DNA of 64,000 nt from JADGHX01 sp035760965 (GCA_035760965.1 DASTRY010000096.1:1-64000), one strand, 5' to 3'; positions 33,748 through 42,080 are shown, numbered from the stretch's first letter. A program made the numbers and translations. Notes: a model not told the origin generated them from the sequence alone.

Positions 33748-34967
33748 CGGCGAGACGTCACACCACTACGGTTCGCATCGGCGCGGTGCGCGTCGGCGGC
33801 ACGCATCCGATCGTCGTGCAGTCGATGACCAACACCGACACCGCGGATGTCGAGGCCACGGCGCAGCAGGTGAAATCGCTCGCGCGTGCCGGCTCCGAGC
33901 TGGTGCGCATCACCGTGAACACGAGCGAAGCGGCCGCGGCCGTCGCGCCCATCCGCGACCGCCTCGCACAGCTCGGTGTCGACGTGCCGCTCATCGGCGA
34001 CTTTCATTTCAACGGGCACAAGCTCCTGCGCGAGCACCCCTCGTGCGCGCAGGCGCTCGCGAAGTACCGCATCAACCCGGGCAACGTCGGTCGCGGCAGC
34101 AAGCGCGATCCGCAATTCGCGGAGATGATCGAGGTCGCGTGCGAATACGCGAAGCCCGTGCGCATCGGCGTGAACTGGGGCAGCTTGGATCAGGACTTGC
34201 TGACCCGGCTCATGGATGAAAACAACTCGCTCGAGCAGCCGCTTTCCGCGCAGCAGATCATGCGCAAGGCCGTGGTGATGTCCGCGCTCGACAGCGCGCG
34301 ACGCGCCGAGGAGCTCGGGCTGCCGCACGATCGCATCATCCTCAGCGCGAAAGTGAGCGGGGTGCAGGACCTCATCGCGATCTATCGCGATCTCGCTGCG
34401 CGCTGCGAGTACCCGCTGCACCTCGGGCTCACCGAGGCGGGCATGGGCTCGAAGGGCATCGTCGCCTCAACGGCAGGCATGGCGGTGCTGCTGCAAGAGG
34501 GCATCGGCGACACCATTCGCGTCTCGCTCACACCCGAGCCCGGCGGCGATCGCACCAATGAAGTCATCGTCGCGCAGGAAATCCTGCAGACGATGGGGCT
34601 GCGCTCGTTCGCGCCGATGGTCGTCGCGTGTCCCGGCTGCGGGCGCACGACGAGCACCGTGTTCCAGGAGCTCGCGCAGCAGATCCAATCGCACATCCGC
34701 CATCGCATGCCGGAGTGGCGCAGGCAGTACGCGGGCGTCGAGGACATGACGGTCGCGGTGATGGGGTGCGTCGTCAACGGCCCGGGGGAGAGCAAGCACG
34801 CGAACCTCGGCATCAGCTTGCCGGGCACCGGCGAGCGCCCGGTTGCGCCGGTGTACGAGGACGGCGAGAAGACCGTCACCCTGAAGGGCGACCGTATCGC
34901 CGAGGAATTCCAGGAGCTGGTCGAGCAGTACGTGGCCCGTAAGTACGCTCGCAAGGAGACCGCATGA
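33744..34967 (+). CDS. ispG: 4-hydroxy-3-methylbut-2-enyl diphosphate synthase IspG
   Basis: 407 residues. The TIM-barrel half includes PIVVQSMTNTDTADVEAT, LIGDFHFNGHKLL and RINPGNVG. The iron-sulfur half has CPGCGRTTS and the third cysteine in VAVMGCVVNGPGE, the 4Fe-4S ligands. It performs the penultimate step of the MEP isoprenoid pathway, which also supplies the ubiquinone side chain. Coupled to the NTF2-like gene upstream and phhB downstream, both by ATGA overlaps. Slightly longer than E. coli IspG (372) because of loops in the middle domain. Confidence 0.97.
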   Translation: MTARRHTTTVRIGAVRVGGTHPIVVQSMTNTDTADVEATAQQVKSLARAGSELVRITVNTSEAAAAVAPIRDRLAQLGVDVPLIGDFHFNGHKLLREHPSCAQALAKYRINPGNVGRGSKRDPQFAEMIEVACEYAKPVRIGVNWGSLDQDLLTRLMDENNSLEQPLSAQQIMRKAVVMSALDSARRAEELGLPHDRIILSAKVSGVQDLIAIYRDLAARCEYPLHLGLTEAGMGSKGIVASTAGMAVLLQEGIGDTIRVSLTPEPGGDRTNEVIVAQEILQTMGLRSFAPMVVACPGCGRTTSTVFQELAQQIQSHIRHRMPEWRRQYAGVEDMTVAVMGCVVNGPGESKHANLGISLPGTGERPVAPVYEDGEKTVTLKGDRIAEEFQELVEQYVARKYARKETA

Positions 34968-35302
34968 CCGAGCTCAACGAGATGAAATGCGTGCCGTGCG
35001 AAGGCGGCGTCGAGCCGCTCACGCCCGCGCGCGCCCGCGAGCTGCTGTCGCAGCTGCATACCGATTGGGATCTCGCGGCCGATGCCCGCTCGATCCGCCG
35101 CGAATTCAAGTTCAAGGATTTCTACCGCACGATGAGCTTCGTGAACGCGCTCGCGCACATCGCGAACGTCGAAGACCATCACCCGGACCTCGAGGTCGGC
35201 TACGGCTACTGCCGCGTCACGTTCATGACACACGCCATCCGGGGGCTGTCGGAGAACGACTTCATCTGCGCGGCGAAGATCGACCGCATTCCGCTCCGTT
35301 GA
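34964..35302 (+). CDS. phhB: Pterin-4a-carbinolamine dehydratase
   Basis: 112 residues. The motif VNALAHIANVEDHHPDLEVGYGYCRVTFMTHAIRGLSENDFICAAKID contains the conserved H-H-P catalytic segment of PCD/DCoH. It dehydrates the carbinolamine formed by aromatic amino acid hydroxylases. No phenylalanine hydroxylase gene is nearby, so it may serve one elsewhere or another pterin. Overlaps ispG by 4 nt. The N-terminal CVPCEGG segment is typical of the bacterial subgroup. Confidence 0.95.
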   Translation: MTELNEMKCVPCEGGVEPLTPARARELLSQLHTDWDLAADARSIRREFKFKDFYRTMSFVNALAHIANVEDHHPDLEVGYGYCRVTFMTHAIRGLSENDFICAAKIDRIPLR

Positions 35303-35350
35303 AGGCCGGAGCGCCGCGCGTCGCGAGTGGCGTGCGCGGGCGCCATCGCG

Positions 35351-36607
35351 CTACGCGCTGCGCTGCATTTTCGCCGCCGCCGGCAGCTCGCCGGCCATGC
35401 CGAGGGCACGTCGGATGAACATCCGCTTGAGCTCCTGGCTGCGATTCACCCATCCGAGCCCGCGCTGGGCGAGGCGCGACAACGGGCCCGTGCCGTGCGC
35501 CAGCATCCGATCGAACGCGTCGATCGCCGTGCTCATCATGCGGGTCTCCGTCTTGCGCCAGCGCTCGTAGCGGCGCAGAACGCGCATCGCGCCGGGGTCC
35601 TCGCCCTCGCGCCGGGCCACGGCAATCAATTCCGCGAGCGCGGCGGCATCGAGCAAGCCGAGATTCACGCCCTGCCCCGCCAATGGATGCACGACGTGAG
35701 CGGCATCGCCGATCAGCGCACAACGGTTGGCGACGTAGTGATGCGCAGAGAGCCGCCGCAAAGGGAAGGACGCACGCTCGCTCACGAGCCGCGTCGCGCC
35801 GAGCGCCATGTCCGAGGCGCTGTCCAGCGCCTTCGCAAAGCCCTCGGGAGAAGCTGCGAGCAGTCCCTTGGCGACATCATCGTCCGCCGACCAGACGATG
35901 GAGCTCGTTCCGTCGCTCAATGGCAGGAACGCCAGGGTCCCGGTACGCAGGAAACGCTGCCAGGCCGTGCGCTCATGCGAACGCTCCGTCGCAACGTTCG
36001 CGACGATGGCCGTCTGCTCGTAAGGCGACACGTCCGCCGTGAGCCCCACTGCGGCGCGTACCGCCGATTGCGCACCATCGGCTCCCACGATCAGCTTCGT
36101 CCGCAGCACGCCGGCGCTCGTTTCGACGTGGACGTGATCCTCACCGATCGAGAGCGCCTGGAACTCACCGTTCACGAGTGTCGCGCCCGCGGCCTCGGCC
36201 GCATCGAGCAGCGCGCGCTGCACCAAGCGCGTCTCGATGATGTAGCCCAGGTTGGGCTCGTTGACTTCCGCAGCGTCGAAGACGAGGGCCTCGCGAGCGG
36301 TGGGCACCACACTTTCATGCCACACGCGCATGCGCTCGTACGGGCTCACGCGAACGGCGGTGATCGCCTCCCAAGCTCCCGCGGTCTGCAAGATGCGCTC
36401 ACTGGCACGCGAGTATGCGAACACGCGCAATTCCATCGGCGCATCCGGCGCCAGCGGGGCAGGCTTGCGCGGCTCGAGAACCGCAATCCGCAGCGGCGCA
36501 CGATCGCCGCGCACGGCGTGCGCGAGCAACGCGGCGCCCGCGGCGCCCACGGGGCCCGCGCCGACGAAGAGCACATCCAGAATTGAATTCGCCGCAGTCG
36601 CGTTCAT
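35351..36607 (-). CDS. Ubiquinone flavin monooxygenase, UbiI/VisC-like
   Basis: 418 residues. N-terminal FAD motif DVLFVGAGPVGAAGAALLAHA, middle motif KLIVGADGAQSAVRAAVG (the DG of UbiH/COQ6 enzymes) and C-terminal CALIGDAAHVVHPLAGQGVNLGLLDAAALAE. It hydroxylates the ubiquinone ring. Its start overlaps the ubiH stop (ATGA). By position it matches E. coli ubiI (C5 hydroxylation); whether this copy is UbiI or another regiospecific member cannot be fixed from sequence. Confidence 0.92.
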   Translation of the reverse strand: MNATAANSILDVLFVGAGPVGAAGAALLAHAVRGDRAPLRIAVLEPRKPAPLAPDAPMELRVFAYSRASERILQTAGAWEAITAVRVSPYERMRVWHESVVPTAREALVFDAAEVNEPNLGYIIETRLVQRALLDAAEAAGATLVNGEFQALSIGEDHVHVETSAGVLRTKLIVGADGAQSAVRAAVGLTADVSPYEQTAIVANVATERSHERTAWQRFLRTGTLAFLPLSDGTSSIVWSADDDVAKGLLAASPEGFAKALDSASDMALGATRLVSERASFPLRRLSAHHYVANRCALIGDAAHVVHPLAGQGVNLGLLDAAALAELIAVARREGEDPGAMRVLRRYERWRKTETRMMSTAIDAFDRMLAHGTGPLSRLAQRGLGWVNRSQELKRMFIRRALGMAGELPAAAKMQRSA

Positions 36608-37881
36608 CGGAGCGCCAAGCCTCGCGCCAGCCGCGGTGCCGGGCCCGCGAACCCTGCGCTCACGCGCGCGAGAGCGCTCTTGGCCGGCGGCGTCAGATCG
36701 AACAGCAGCAGGCCGAAGTTCCGTGCGAGCGTCATGCCCGGACGCGTATCGCCAAAGAGCTTGATCAAGCCGTCCGTGAAGCGAATGACACCGCTGCGAT
36801 CGCCCGCGCGCCAGCGTTCGAACCGCGCCAGCAAGTCCTCGCTCCCGGCGTCCCTGCCCTCCGCCGGCGCGCTGGCGAGCACTTCAGCGAGCATCGCCGC
36901 ATCGCGCAGGCCGAGATTGAAGCCCTGCCCCGCCACGGGATGCAATGCCTGGGCCGCGTTGCCGATCAGAACGGCGCGCCGCGCCACGGTGGTCGCTGCG
37001 CGAGTCAGCTTCAGCGGATAAGACGCGCGGCGACCGGCGCGGGTGAAACGACCGGCGCGCCAACCGAAGCACTGCTGCAGCTCCACGAGGAACGACGCAT
37101 CGTCGAGCGCGAGCACGCGGCTCGCCTCCGGCGGGCTCTTGCTCCACACGAGTCCGTAACTGCCATCGAACAGCGGCAGCAAGGCCAGAGGACCGGTGGG
37201 TGTGAAGCGCTCGTAGGCCGTGCCGTCGTGCGGGCGATCGGCCGCGAGGTTCGCGACGATGGCGACTTGCTCGTAGTCTTCGATCGTCGCGCCGATTCCG
37301 GCCGCCGCGCGCACACTCGAGTGCGCGCCGTCCGCTGCCACGATGAGGCGGGCCTTGATCTCTTCCTGCGCAGGGCTGCCGGCCGCGCCGTTGCTCGCCC
37401 CGCCCTCGCGTGTTCCGGCGCTGCGGCCTCGATCGTCGACGACAGTGAGCCGCACGGCGTCCGCGGAGATGTCGATCGACTGCGGATGCGCCGGGGCCCG
37501 CACCGTGATGCCTTTCGCCGCCGCGAGCTTCGCCCACAGCGCTGCGCCGATGACGCGGTTCGTCACCACATAGCCGAACGCATCGATGCCTTGCTCGCGC
37601 GCGTTCAACCGCGCAAAACCGAAGCGGCCCGCGTCCGAGACGTGAATGGTGCGAATGGCCGCCGCCTGCGGCGCGATGTCGCCCCACACGCCCAGTCCTT
37701 CGAAAATGCGGCGACTCGCGTTCCCGAGCGCGGTGGTGCGGTCATCGAAGCTCGGCTGCGCCTGCGTGCCTGGCACCACGCCTTCGATCATCGTGACGTC
37801 GAGGCCGGTGCCGGCGAGCGCGAGGGCAAGGCTCGCCCCCACCATTCCCCCGCCGACGATGACCACGTCCACCTCGCGCAT
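36604..37881 (-). CDS. ubiH: 2-octaprenyl-6-methoxyphenol hydroxylase UbiH
   Basis: 425 residues. VDVVIVGGGMVGASLALALAGTGLDVTMIE (FAD), RLIVAADGAHSSVRAAAGIG (DG motif) and AVLIGNAAQALHPVAGQGFNLGLRDAAMLAE, in which the usual GDAAH is GNAAQ as in E. coli UbiH. That substitution and the pepP-ubiH-ubiI order support the UbiH (C1 hydroxylase) call. A small Gly/Ser/Ala insertion (about residues 155-172) is unusual but surface-like. Stop of pepP is 9 nt upstream. Confidence 0.93.
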   Translation of the reverse strand: MREVDVVIVGGGMVGASLALALAGTGLDVTMIEGVVPGTQAQPSFDDRTTALGNASRRIFEGLGVWGDIAPQAAAIRTIHVSDAGRFGFARLNAREQGIDAFGYVVTNRVIGAALWAKLAAAKGITVRAPAHPQSIDISADAVRLTVVDDRGRSAGTREGGASNGAAGSPAQEEIKARLIVAADGAHSSVRAAAGIGATIEDYEQVAIVANLAADRPHDGTAYERFTPTGPLALLPLFDGSYGLVWSKSPPEASRVLALDDASFLVELQQCFGWRAGRFTRAGRRASYPLKLTRAATTVARRAVLIGNAAQALHPVAGQGFNLGLRDAAMLAEVLASAPAEGRDAGSEDLLARFERWRAGDRSGVIRFTDGLIKLFGDTRPGMTLARNFGLLLFDLTPPAKSALARVSAGFAGPAPRLARGLALR

Positions 37882-37890
37882 CGCAGCCTC

Positions 37891-39246
37891 TCAGCCGTGC
37901 GCCATCAAGGCTTCGATCTCGTCGGGATCCTTCGGTGCTTTGGCGGTGAGCACCTCGGCGCCCGTGCGCGTCACGACGACATCGTCCTCGATGCGGATCC
38001 CCATGCCGCGAAACCGCTTCGGCACACCTTTCATGCCCGGCGGAATGTAGATGCCCGGCTCGATCGTCATTGCCATGCCCGGCTCCAGCACGCGCCACTC
38101 GTCGCCGACCTTGTATTCCCCTACGTCGTGCACGTCCATACCCAGCCAGTGGCCGGTCCGATGCATGAAGAACTTCCGGTAGGCGCCGTCTTTCTCGAGC
38201 GCCGCGACACGGCCCTTCAGCAGCCCGAGTCTCACGAGACCCTGCGTCACGACGCGTACTGCGGCGAGATGCGGGTCGTTCCAGTTGTTCCCGGGCTTCA
38301 CCTTCGCGATCGCGGCGCGATTGGCTTCGAGCACCACCTCGTACAGCGCGCGCTGCTCGGGCGTGAATTCGCCGTTCACCGGATAAGTGCGCGTGATGTC
38401 CGACGCGTAATACTGGTACTCGCAGCCCGCGTCGACGAGCAGCAGGTCGCCGTCATTCAGCGTCTGATCATTCGCCCGATAGTGCAGAACGCAGGTGTTG
38501 GCACCACTGCCGACGATCGGTTGATACGAGATGTCGGCGTTGTGAACGCGGAACTCGTACACGAGCTCCGCCATGATCTCGTACTCCTTGCGTCCCGGCC
38601 GGCATGCCTTCATCGCTCGGATATGAGCAGCGGCCGCGATGCGCGCCGACTCGCGCATGAGATCGATCTCGTTCTGCGACTTGAAGAGCCGCATGTCGTG
38701 CAGGAAGTGCGCGAGCGCGACGAATTCCAGCGGCGCACTGCGCCCGGGCCGCGACTGCGAGCGCAGCCCGTTCACCCAGGCGACGATGCGCTGATCGAAC
38801 TCGGGATGCGCGCCCATGGTGTAGAACACCTTGGTGCGGTTCTCGAGCAGCCCGGGCAGGATCTCGTCCATATCGGTGATGGGGAACGCATCGTCGGCGC
38901 CGTAGCTGCGCGTGGCGCCCTCGGGGCCGGCGCGCTTGCCGTCCCAGGCTTCGCGCGTCGGATCGCGCTCGCGCACGAACAGCAGGTACTCGGCCTGCTC
39001 GCGCCCGGGGATGAGCACGGCGACCGCCTCCGGCTCGTCGAAGCCGGTGAGATAGAAGAAGTCGCTGTCCTGCCGGTACGGGTACTCGACGTCGTTGTTA
39101 CGGAGACGGACGGGAGCGGCGGCGATGACGGCGATGGAGTCGCGCCCCATCAGCTTCATGAGCTGGCGGCGGCGGCGGGCAAATTCGTCTCGCGGAATGG
39201 CGCGGGCACGCTTCGGTGCGGCTCGGGTTCGGACTGCGGCGGGCAC
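37891..39246 (-). CDS. pepP: Xaa-Pro aminopeptidase PepP
   Basis: 451 residues from GTG 39246, chosen because TGAGGAA lies just upstream. N-terminal creatinase-like domain, then the pita-bread metallopeptidase with Mn ligands in LLVDAGCEYQYYASDITRTYPVNG (two Asp), HRTGHWLGMDVHDVG (His), MAMTIEPGIYIP (Glu) and GIRIEDDVVVT (Glu). It removes N-terminal residues preceding proline. Sits between the UPF0149 gene and ubiH, as in E. coli. Confidence 0.96.
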   Translation of the reverse strand: MPAAVRTRAAPKRARAIPRDEFARRRRQLMKLMGRDSIAVIAAAPVRLRNNDVEYPYRQDSDFFYLTGFDEPEAVAVLIPGREQAEYLLFVRERDPTREAWDGKRAGPEGATRSYGADDAFPITDMDEILPGLLENRTKVFYTMGAHPEFDQRIVAWVNGLRSQSRPGRSAPLEFVALAHFLHDMRLFKSQNEIDLMRESARIAAAAHIRAMKACRPGRKEYEIMAELVYEFRVHNADISYQPIVGSGANTCVLHYRANDQTLNDGDLLLVDAGCEYQYYASDITRTYPVNGEFTPEQRALYEVVLEANRAAIAKVKPGNNWNDPHLAAVRVVTQGLVRLGLLKGRVAALEKDGAYRKFFMHRTGHWLGMDVHDVGEYKVGDEWRVLEPGMAMTIEPGIYIPPGMKGVPKRFRGMGIRIEDDVVVTRTGAEVLTAKAPKDPDEIEALMAHG

Positions 39247-39253
39247 GCGTTCC

Positions 39254-39835
39254 TCAGTGCAGGGGCGGCGGCCCGGACGGTCCTGGATCGTCCGAGTCAT
39301 CCGGCGCTTCGCGCATCGGACCGAGCTCCTCGAAGACGAGCTGCACGCCCACGCGCACGAACTCGACGAGCTCCGCATACGCGCTCTCGTTCTGCTCGTC
39401 CGACTCGCCGGCGTCGAGGCCGACCCGCGTGATCTCATCGAAGTCCCGCACCACCTCGCCGACCTCGCCGGGGAGCGACTTCAGGTCCTGGAGCGAGCCG
39501 GAGCCGAGGCCGTAAAGAAACCCGACGCACCATTGCGCGAGCGCTGCGGTGCGCTCGTTCAGGGGCTGGGCATCCTCGGGCAGGAGCGGCTGGAACTCGA
39601 GCTCGATGCCTGCGAGCGTCTCCGTCGTGACGAAGTAGAGCGCGCGCAGCGCACCGCTGGAGAGGGCCTGCGAGTGCGCGCCATCGGGCAGAATCTCCTG
39701 CAGCCAGTCTTCGAATCGATACGCCGTCATCGTGCACAGCGCGCCCACCAGCGTGCCGTGCGCCTCCGCGGCGTCCGTCATCGAGCGCTCGTCGGTGAGC
39801 ACCCTTTGAATATCGGCGTAGCTCGCTGTCTGCAT
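39254..39835 (-). CDS. UPF0149 family protein (YgfB-like)
   Basis: 193 residues from MQTASYADIQRVLTDERSM. EAHGTLVGALCT, FLPEDAQPLNERTAALAQWCVGFLYGLG-like segment (here PLLPEDAQPLNERTAALAQWCVGF) and EVVRDFDEITRV match the YgfB fold, an all-helical protein. Pseudomonas YgfB affects beta-lactam resistance through AlpA, but the general role is unclear. First gene of the ygfB-pepP-ubiH-ubiI operon, divergent from the zapA operon by 77 bp. Confidence 0.94.
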   Translation of the reverse strand: MQTASYADIQRVLTDERSMTDAAEAHGTLVGALCTMTAYRFEDWLQEILPDGAHSQALSSGALRALYFVTTETLAGIELEFQPLLPEDAQPLNERTAALAQWCVGFLYGLGSGSLQDLKSLPGEVGEVVRDFDEITRVGLDAGESDEQNESAYAELVEFVRVGVQLVFEELGPMREAPDDSDDPGPSGPPPLH

Positions 39836-39875
39836 GACCGGGAGATTATGCCTCATTGGCGCGTGTTGCCTGCGA

Positions 39876-39905
39876 TTGACCGCGTTGCGAGCGCGACTTC
39901 ATAAT
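39876..39905 (+). promoter_or_regulatory. Sigma-70 promoter of the TIGR02449-zapA operon
   Basis: -35 TTGACC (39876-39881), 18-bp spacer, -10 CATAAT (39900-39905). The expected start falls at 39912-39913, and the ATG is at 39913, with no Shine-Dalgarno in between. A leaderless message is therefore predicted. Confidence 0.7.
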
Positions 39906-39912
39906 CTTTGGC

Positions 39913-40143
39913 ATGAACGACACAACGAAGACGCACCTCGATCTCGAGCTGGCGCGGCTCGAGAAGCGCATCGAAGAGCTGCTCGCCAGCATCGAAGAGC
40001 TGAAAGAAGAGAATCGTGCGCTTCGTCAGCGCCACGAGACTCTGGTCAACGACCGCGCCGGCCTGCTGCAGAAGAACGAGCAGGTCCGTGCCCGCGTCGA
40101 AGCGATGATCGGCCGTCTCAAAACCATGGAACACGGCGCATGA
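39913..40143 (+). CDS. TIGR02449 family coiled-coil protein
   Basis: 76 residues, almost entirely one charged coiled coil (LELARLEKRIEELLASIEELKEENRALRQRHETLVNDRAGLLQKNEQVRARVEAMIGRLKTME) of ZapB-like heptads. This small family is found just upstream of zapA in many gammaproteobacteria, implying a role with ZapA in the Z-ring. Function not established. Overlaps zapA by 4 nt. Confidence 0.92.
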   Translation: MNDTTKTHLDLELARLEKRIEELLASIEELKEENRALRQRHETLVNDRAGLLQKNEQVRARVEAMIGRLKTMEHGA

Positions 40144-40481
40144 GCCAGTCAGAAACCGCGCGAACCGACACTCGCGAGCCCGCCCGGGTGAGCGTGCGTA
40201 TCCTCGAGAAGGAATACGCCATGGTCTGTCCGTACGAGGAACGCTCGGCCCTGCTCGATTCGGCCGAGTTCCTGAACGCACGCATGCGTGAAGTGCGCGA
40301 CAGCGGCAAGGTGGTCGGCTCCGATCGCATCGCCGTCATGGTCGCGCTCAACCTCGCCAACGAATATCTGAAGCTGAAAGAGCGCGAAGCGAAGCTCGAA
40401 AGCGACGCGAGCGGCCGCGTGAAGGCGCTCCGCGAGCGGGTCGAGGCCGAGCTTGCCAAGGGCCAGCAGTTGGAATTTTGA
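40140..40481 (+). CDS. zapA: Cell division protein ZapA
   Basis: 113 residues. VSVRILEKEYAMVCPYEERSALLDSAEFLNARMREVRDSGKVVGSDRIAVMVALNLANEYL is the ZapA head domain and the remainder a coiled coil ending EAELAKGQQLEF. ZapA crosslinks FtsZ filaments. Start overlaps the upstream stop (ATGA). Followed by 6S RNA and fau, the conserved gammaproteobacterial order. Confidence 0.96.
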   Translation: MSQSETARTDTREPARVSVRILEKEYAMVCPYEERSALLDSAEFLNARMREVRDSGKVVGSDRIAVMVALNLANEYLKLKEREAKLESDASGRVKALRERVEAELAKGQQLEF

Positions 40482-40529
40482 AACCCGGCATCACACAGCG
40501 TGAGCGGGATTCGTGTACAGTGAATCCCG

Positions 40530-40716
40530 GCGTCGCCTGCGGTGTTCGACAAGCTGGTCGGGTTACCTCTCGACCCTAATTGGAACACCCACGGGACACA
40601 TGGGCTTGAGTGCAGCATTGTGCAAGTCCGCCTCGAGCGGAAAGCCTTACCTGCTTCAGCTCGTCCCACATGTTGCTCTGGTCGAGAGCAACGGCTAGCA
40701 CCGGCACAGGCGGGTG
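40530..40716 (+). ncRNA. ssrS: 6S RNA
   Basis: About 187 nt between zapA and fau, where 6S RNA lies in most gammaproteobacteria. A closing stem pairs CGCCTG (40534-40539) and GGTG (40541-40544) with CACC (40699-40702) and CAGGCG (40707-40712), and the interior contains GAAAGCCTTACC, similar to the E. coli AGAAGCCTTAAAA segment. 6S RNA mimics an open promoter and binds sigma-70 RNA polymerase in stationary phase. A TACAGT -10 at 40516-40521 fits a start near 40529. Ends are estimates; the 3' end overlaps the fau start. Confidence 0.85.
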
Positions 40717-41325
40717 GCGCTCTTGAATTCCTCGCTCGGCTCCGTCCGCAAGTCCTTGCGGGCGGAGCTGCGCGCCAAGCGGCGCGCCGTCCCCCCCGAA
40801 CAGCGTGCAGAGGCCGCGCGCCTCGTTGCGCGCCACGTCGATCGCGCGTTCCGCCTCCGCGCGGGCAAGCGCGTCGCCATCTACGCAGCGATGCGGGAAG
40901 AGCTGGATACGACGCCGCTGATCGAGCTTGCGCTCGCACGGCGGTGCCGCGTGTTCCTGCCGCGCATCGACCGCCGCACGGTGCAGGTCGATTTCCATGA
41001 GCTGCTTCCCGGCGCGCCGCAGACCACCAATCACCTCGGCATCCTCGAACCGACAGGGACCGCCAGCGTACCCGCCCGTTGGCTCGACCTCGTGCTGATG
41101 CCGCTCGTCGGCTTCGACGAGCGCGGTGCGCGCCTCGGCATGGGCGGCGGCTACTACGACCGCACCTTCGCGTTCCGCAACGTTCACTCGACGTGGCGCG
41201 GGCCGCTCCTCGTCGGGATCGCGTATTCCTTCCAACAGCTGCCCGCCGTCGCTTGCGCCGCACACGACGTGCGCATGGACGCGGTGGTCACGGAGAAAGG
41301 GGTCATTCGATGTCGTACTGGCTGA
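40714..41325 (+). CDS. fau: 5-formyltetrahydrofolate cyclo-ligase
   Basis: 203 residues, GTG start. SVRKSLRAELRAKRRAVPPEQRAEAA is the N-terminus, and PLVGFDERGARLGMGGGYYDRTF with the C-terminal AHDVRMDAVVTEKGVI is the signature. It converts 5-formyl-THF to 5,10-methenyl-THF, salvaging folate and linking to the glycine cleavage system. In E. coli ygfA is cotranscribed with 6S RNA; here the GTG lies within the predicted 3' end of the RNA. Confidence 0.96.
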   Translation: MALLNSSLGSVRKSLRAELRAKRRAVPPEQRAEAARLVARHVDRAFRLRAGKRVAIYAAMREELDTTPLIELALARRCRVFLPRIDRRTVQVDFHELLPGAPQTTNHLGILEPTGTASVPARWLDLVLMPLVGFDERGARLGMGGGYYDRTFAFRNVHSTWRGPLLVGIAYSFQQLPAVACAAHDVRMDAVVTEKGVIRCRTG

Positions 41326-41774
41326 TGAAGACCGAGCCGAGCACCTTCAGCATCGACGATCTGGCGAAGGCCCCGAAGAAGACGACCGGATGGGACGGCG
41401 TGCGCAATTTTCAGGCGCGCAACATGCTCCGCGACCAGATGAAGAAGGGCGACGAGGCCTTTCTCTACTACTCGAGCACCGAGGTGCCGGGCATCGTCGG
41501 TGTGATGGAGATCACGAAGGAAGGCTATCCCGATCCCACGGCGTTCGACCGCAAGCACGACCACTACGATGCCGACTCGGATCCGCGCAACCCGCGCTGG
41601 TTCATGGTCGATGTGAAGCTGAAAGAGCGCTTCCCGCGCATCATCACGCTCGCCGAGTTGCGCGCGCACGCGAGCAAAGAGCTCGCCGGCATGGTGTTGC
41701 TGCGTCCGGGCAATCGCTTATCGGTGATGCCGGTCGCGGCGGCGCATTGGAAGTTCATTCGCTCGTTGCTGTGA
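41310..41774 (+). CDS. EVE domain protein
   Basis: 154 residues, MSYWLMKTEPSTFSIDDLAK. The EVE/PUA-like fold signatures WDGVRNFQARNMLRDQMKKGDEAFLYYSSTEVPGIVGVMEITKEGYPD and NPRWFMVDVKLKERFPRIITLAELR are clear. EVE domains bind modified bases in RNA or DNA. Often found beside fau in proteobacteria. Overlaps fau by 16 nt. Confidence 0.93.
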   Translation: MSYWLMKTEPSTFSIDDLAKAPKKTTGWDGVRNFQARNMLRDQMKKGDEAFLYYSSTEVPGIVGVMEITKEGYPDPTAFDRKHDHYDADSDPRNPRWFMVDVKLKERFPRIITLAELRAHASKELAGMVLLRPGNRLSVMPVAAAHWKFIRSLL

Positions 41775-41815
41775 TGATGATGAGCACGCGCGTAGCACAT
41801 CGCTCATGTGCTTGC

Positions 41816-41843
41816 TTGTTTTTTTGATTCGCGTGCGTATACT
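41816..41843 (+). promoter_or_regulatory. Strong sigma-70 promoter of the micro-gene
   Basis: TTGTTT (41816-41821), 16-bp spacer, TATACT (41838-41843), in an AT-rich stretch that stands out from the GC-rich surroundings. Expected start near 41850 gives a leader of about 29 nt before the 16-codon ORF. Confidence 0.65.
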
Positions 41844-41878
41844 TCGACCCCGGACTAACCCGTAACTGGAGTGCCAAC

Positions 41879-41929
41879 ATGGCTAAGGCGAAAAAGAAGG
41901 GCAAGAAGAAAGCTTCCAAGAAGAAGTAA
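41879..41929 (+). CDS. 16-residue lysine-rich peptide (micro-gene)
   Basis: ATG at 41879, stop TAA at 41927-41929; product MAKAKKKGKKKASKKK, ten lysines out of sixteen. A Shine-Dalgarno TGGAG (41867-41871) lies 7 nt before the ATG, one of the better ribosome sites in the window. A sigma-70 promoter lies about 35 nt upstream and a perfect 14-bp hairpin follows at 41944-41974, so the whole unit is about 125 nt. Lys codons are mostly AAG. The peptide resembles the basic tails of histone H1-like and HU proteins and could bind nucleic acid or ribosomes. I do not recognise a named family. Alternatively the RNA itself is the functional product. Confidence 0.6.
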   Translation: MAKAKKKGKKKASKKK

Positions 41930-41943
41930 GGCCCTTGAAATTC

Positions 41944-41974
41944 GGTGAGCGCGGAAATTTTTTCCGCGCTCACC
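41944..41974. terminator. Perfect 14-bp hairpin after the micro-gene
   Basis: GGTGAGCGCGGAAA (41944-41957), TTT loop, TTTCCGCGCTCACC (41961-41974). The T-run lies in the apex instead of after the stem, so it is not a canonical terminator but should define the 3' end of the short transcript. It is symmetrical on both strands. Confidence 0.6.
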
Positions 41975-41992
41975 GGACCCAAAACGACACTG

Positions 41993-42020
41993 GAGCCCGC
42001 GCAAGCGGGCTCAGTCGTTT
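41993..42020 (+). terminator. Second hairpin upstream of rpiA
   Basis: GAGCCCGC, GCAA tetraloop, GCGGGCTC (41993-42012) followed by AGTCGTTTCT. Probably the actual intrinsic terminator of the micro-gene unit, with a weak T-tract. Confidence 0.55.
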
Positions 42021-42080
42021 CTGCAGCTCGCGTTTTGCGCGCATCATCGCTCCAACCCCTATTTTCATAGGACTTCCGCT

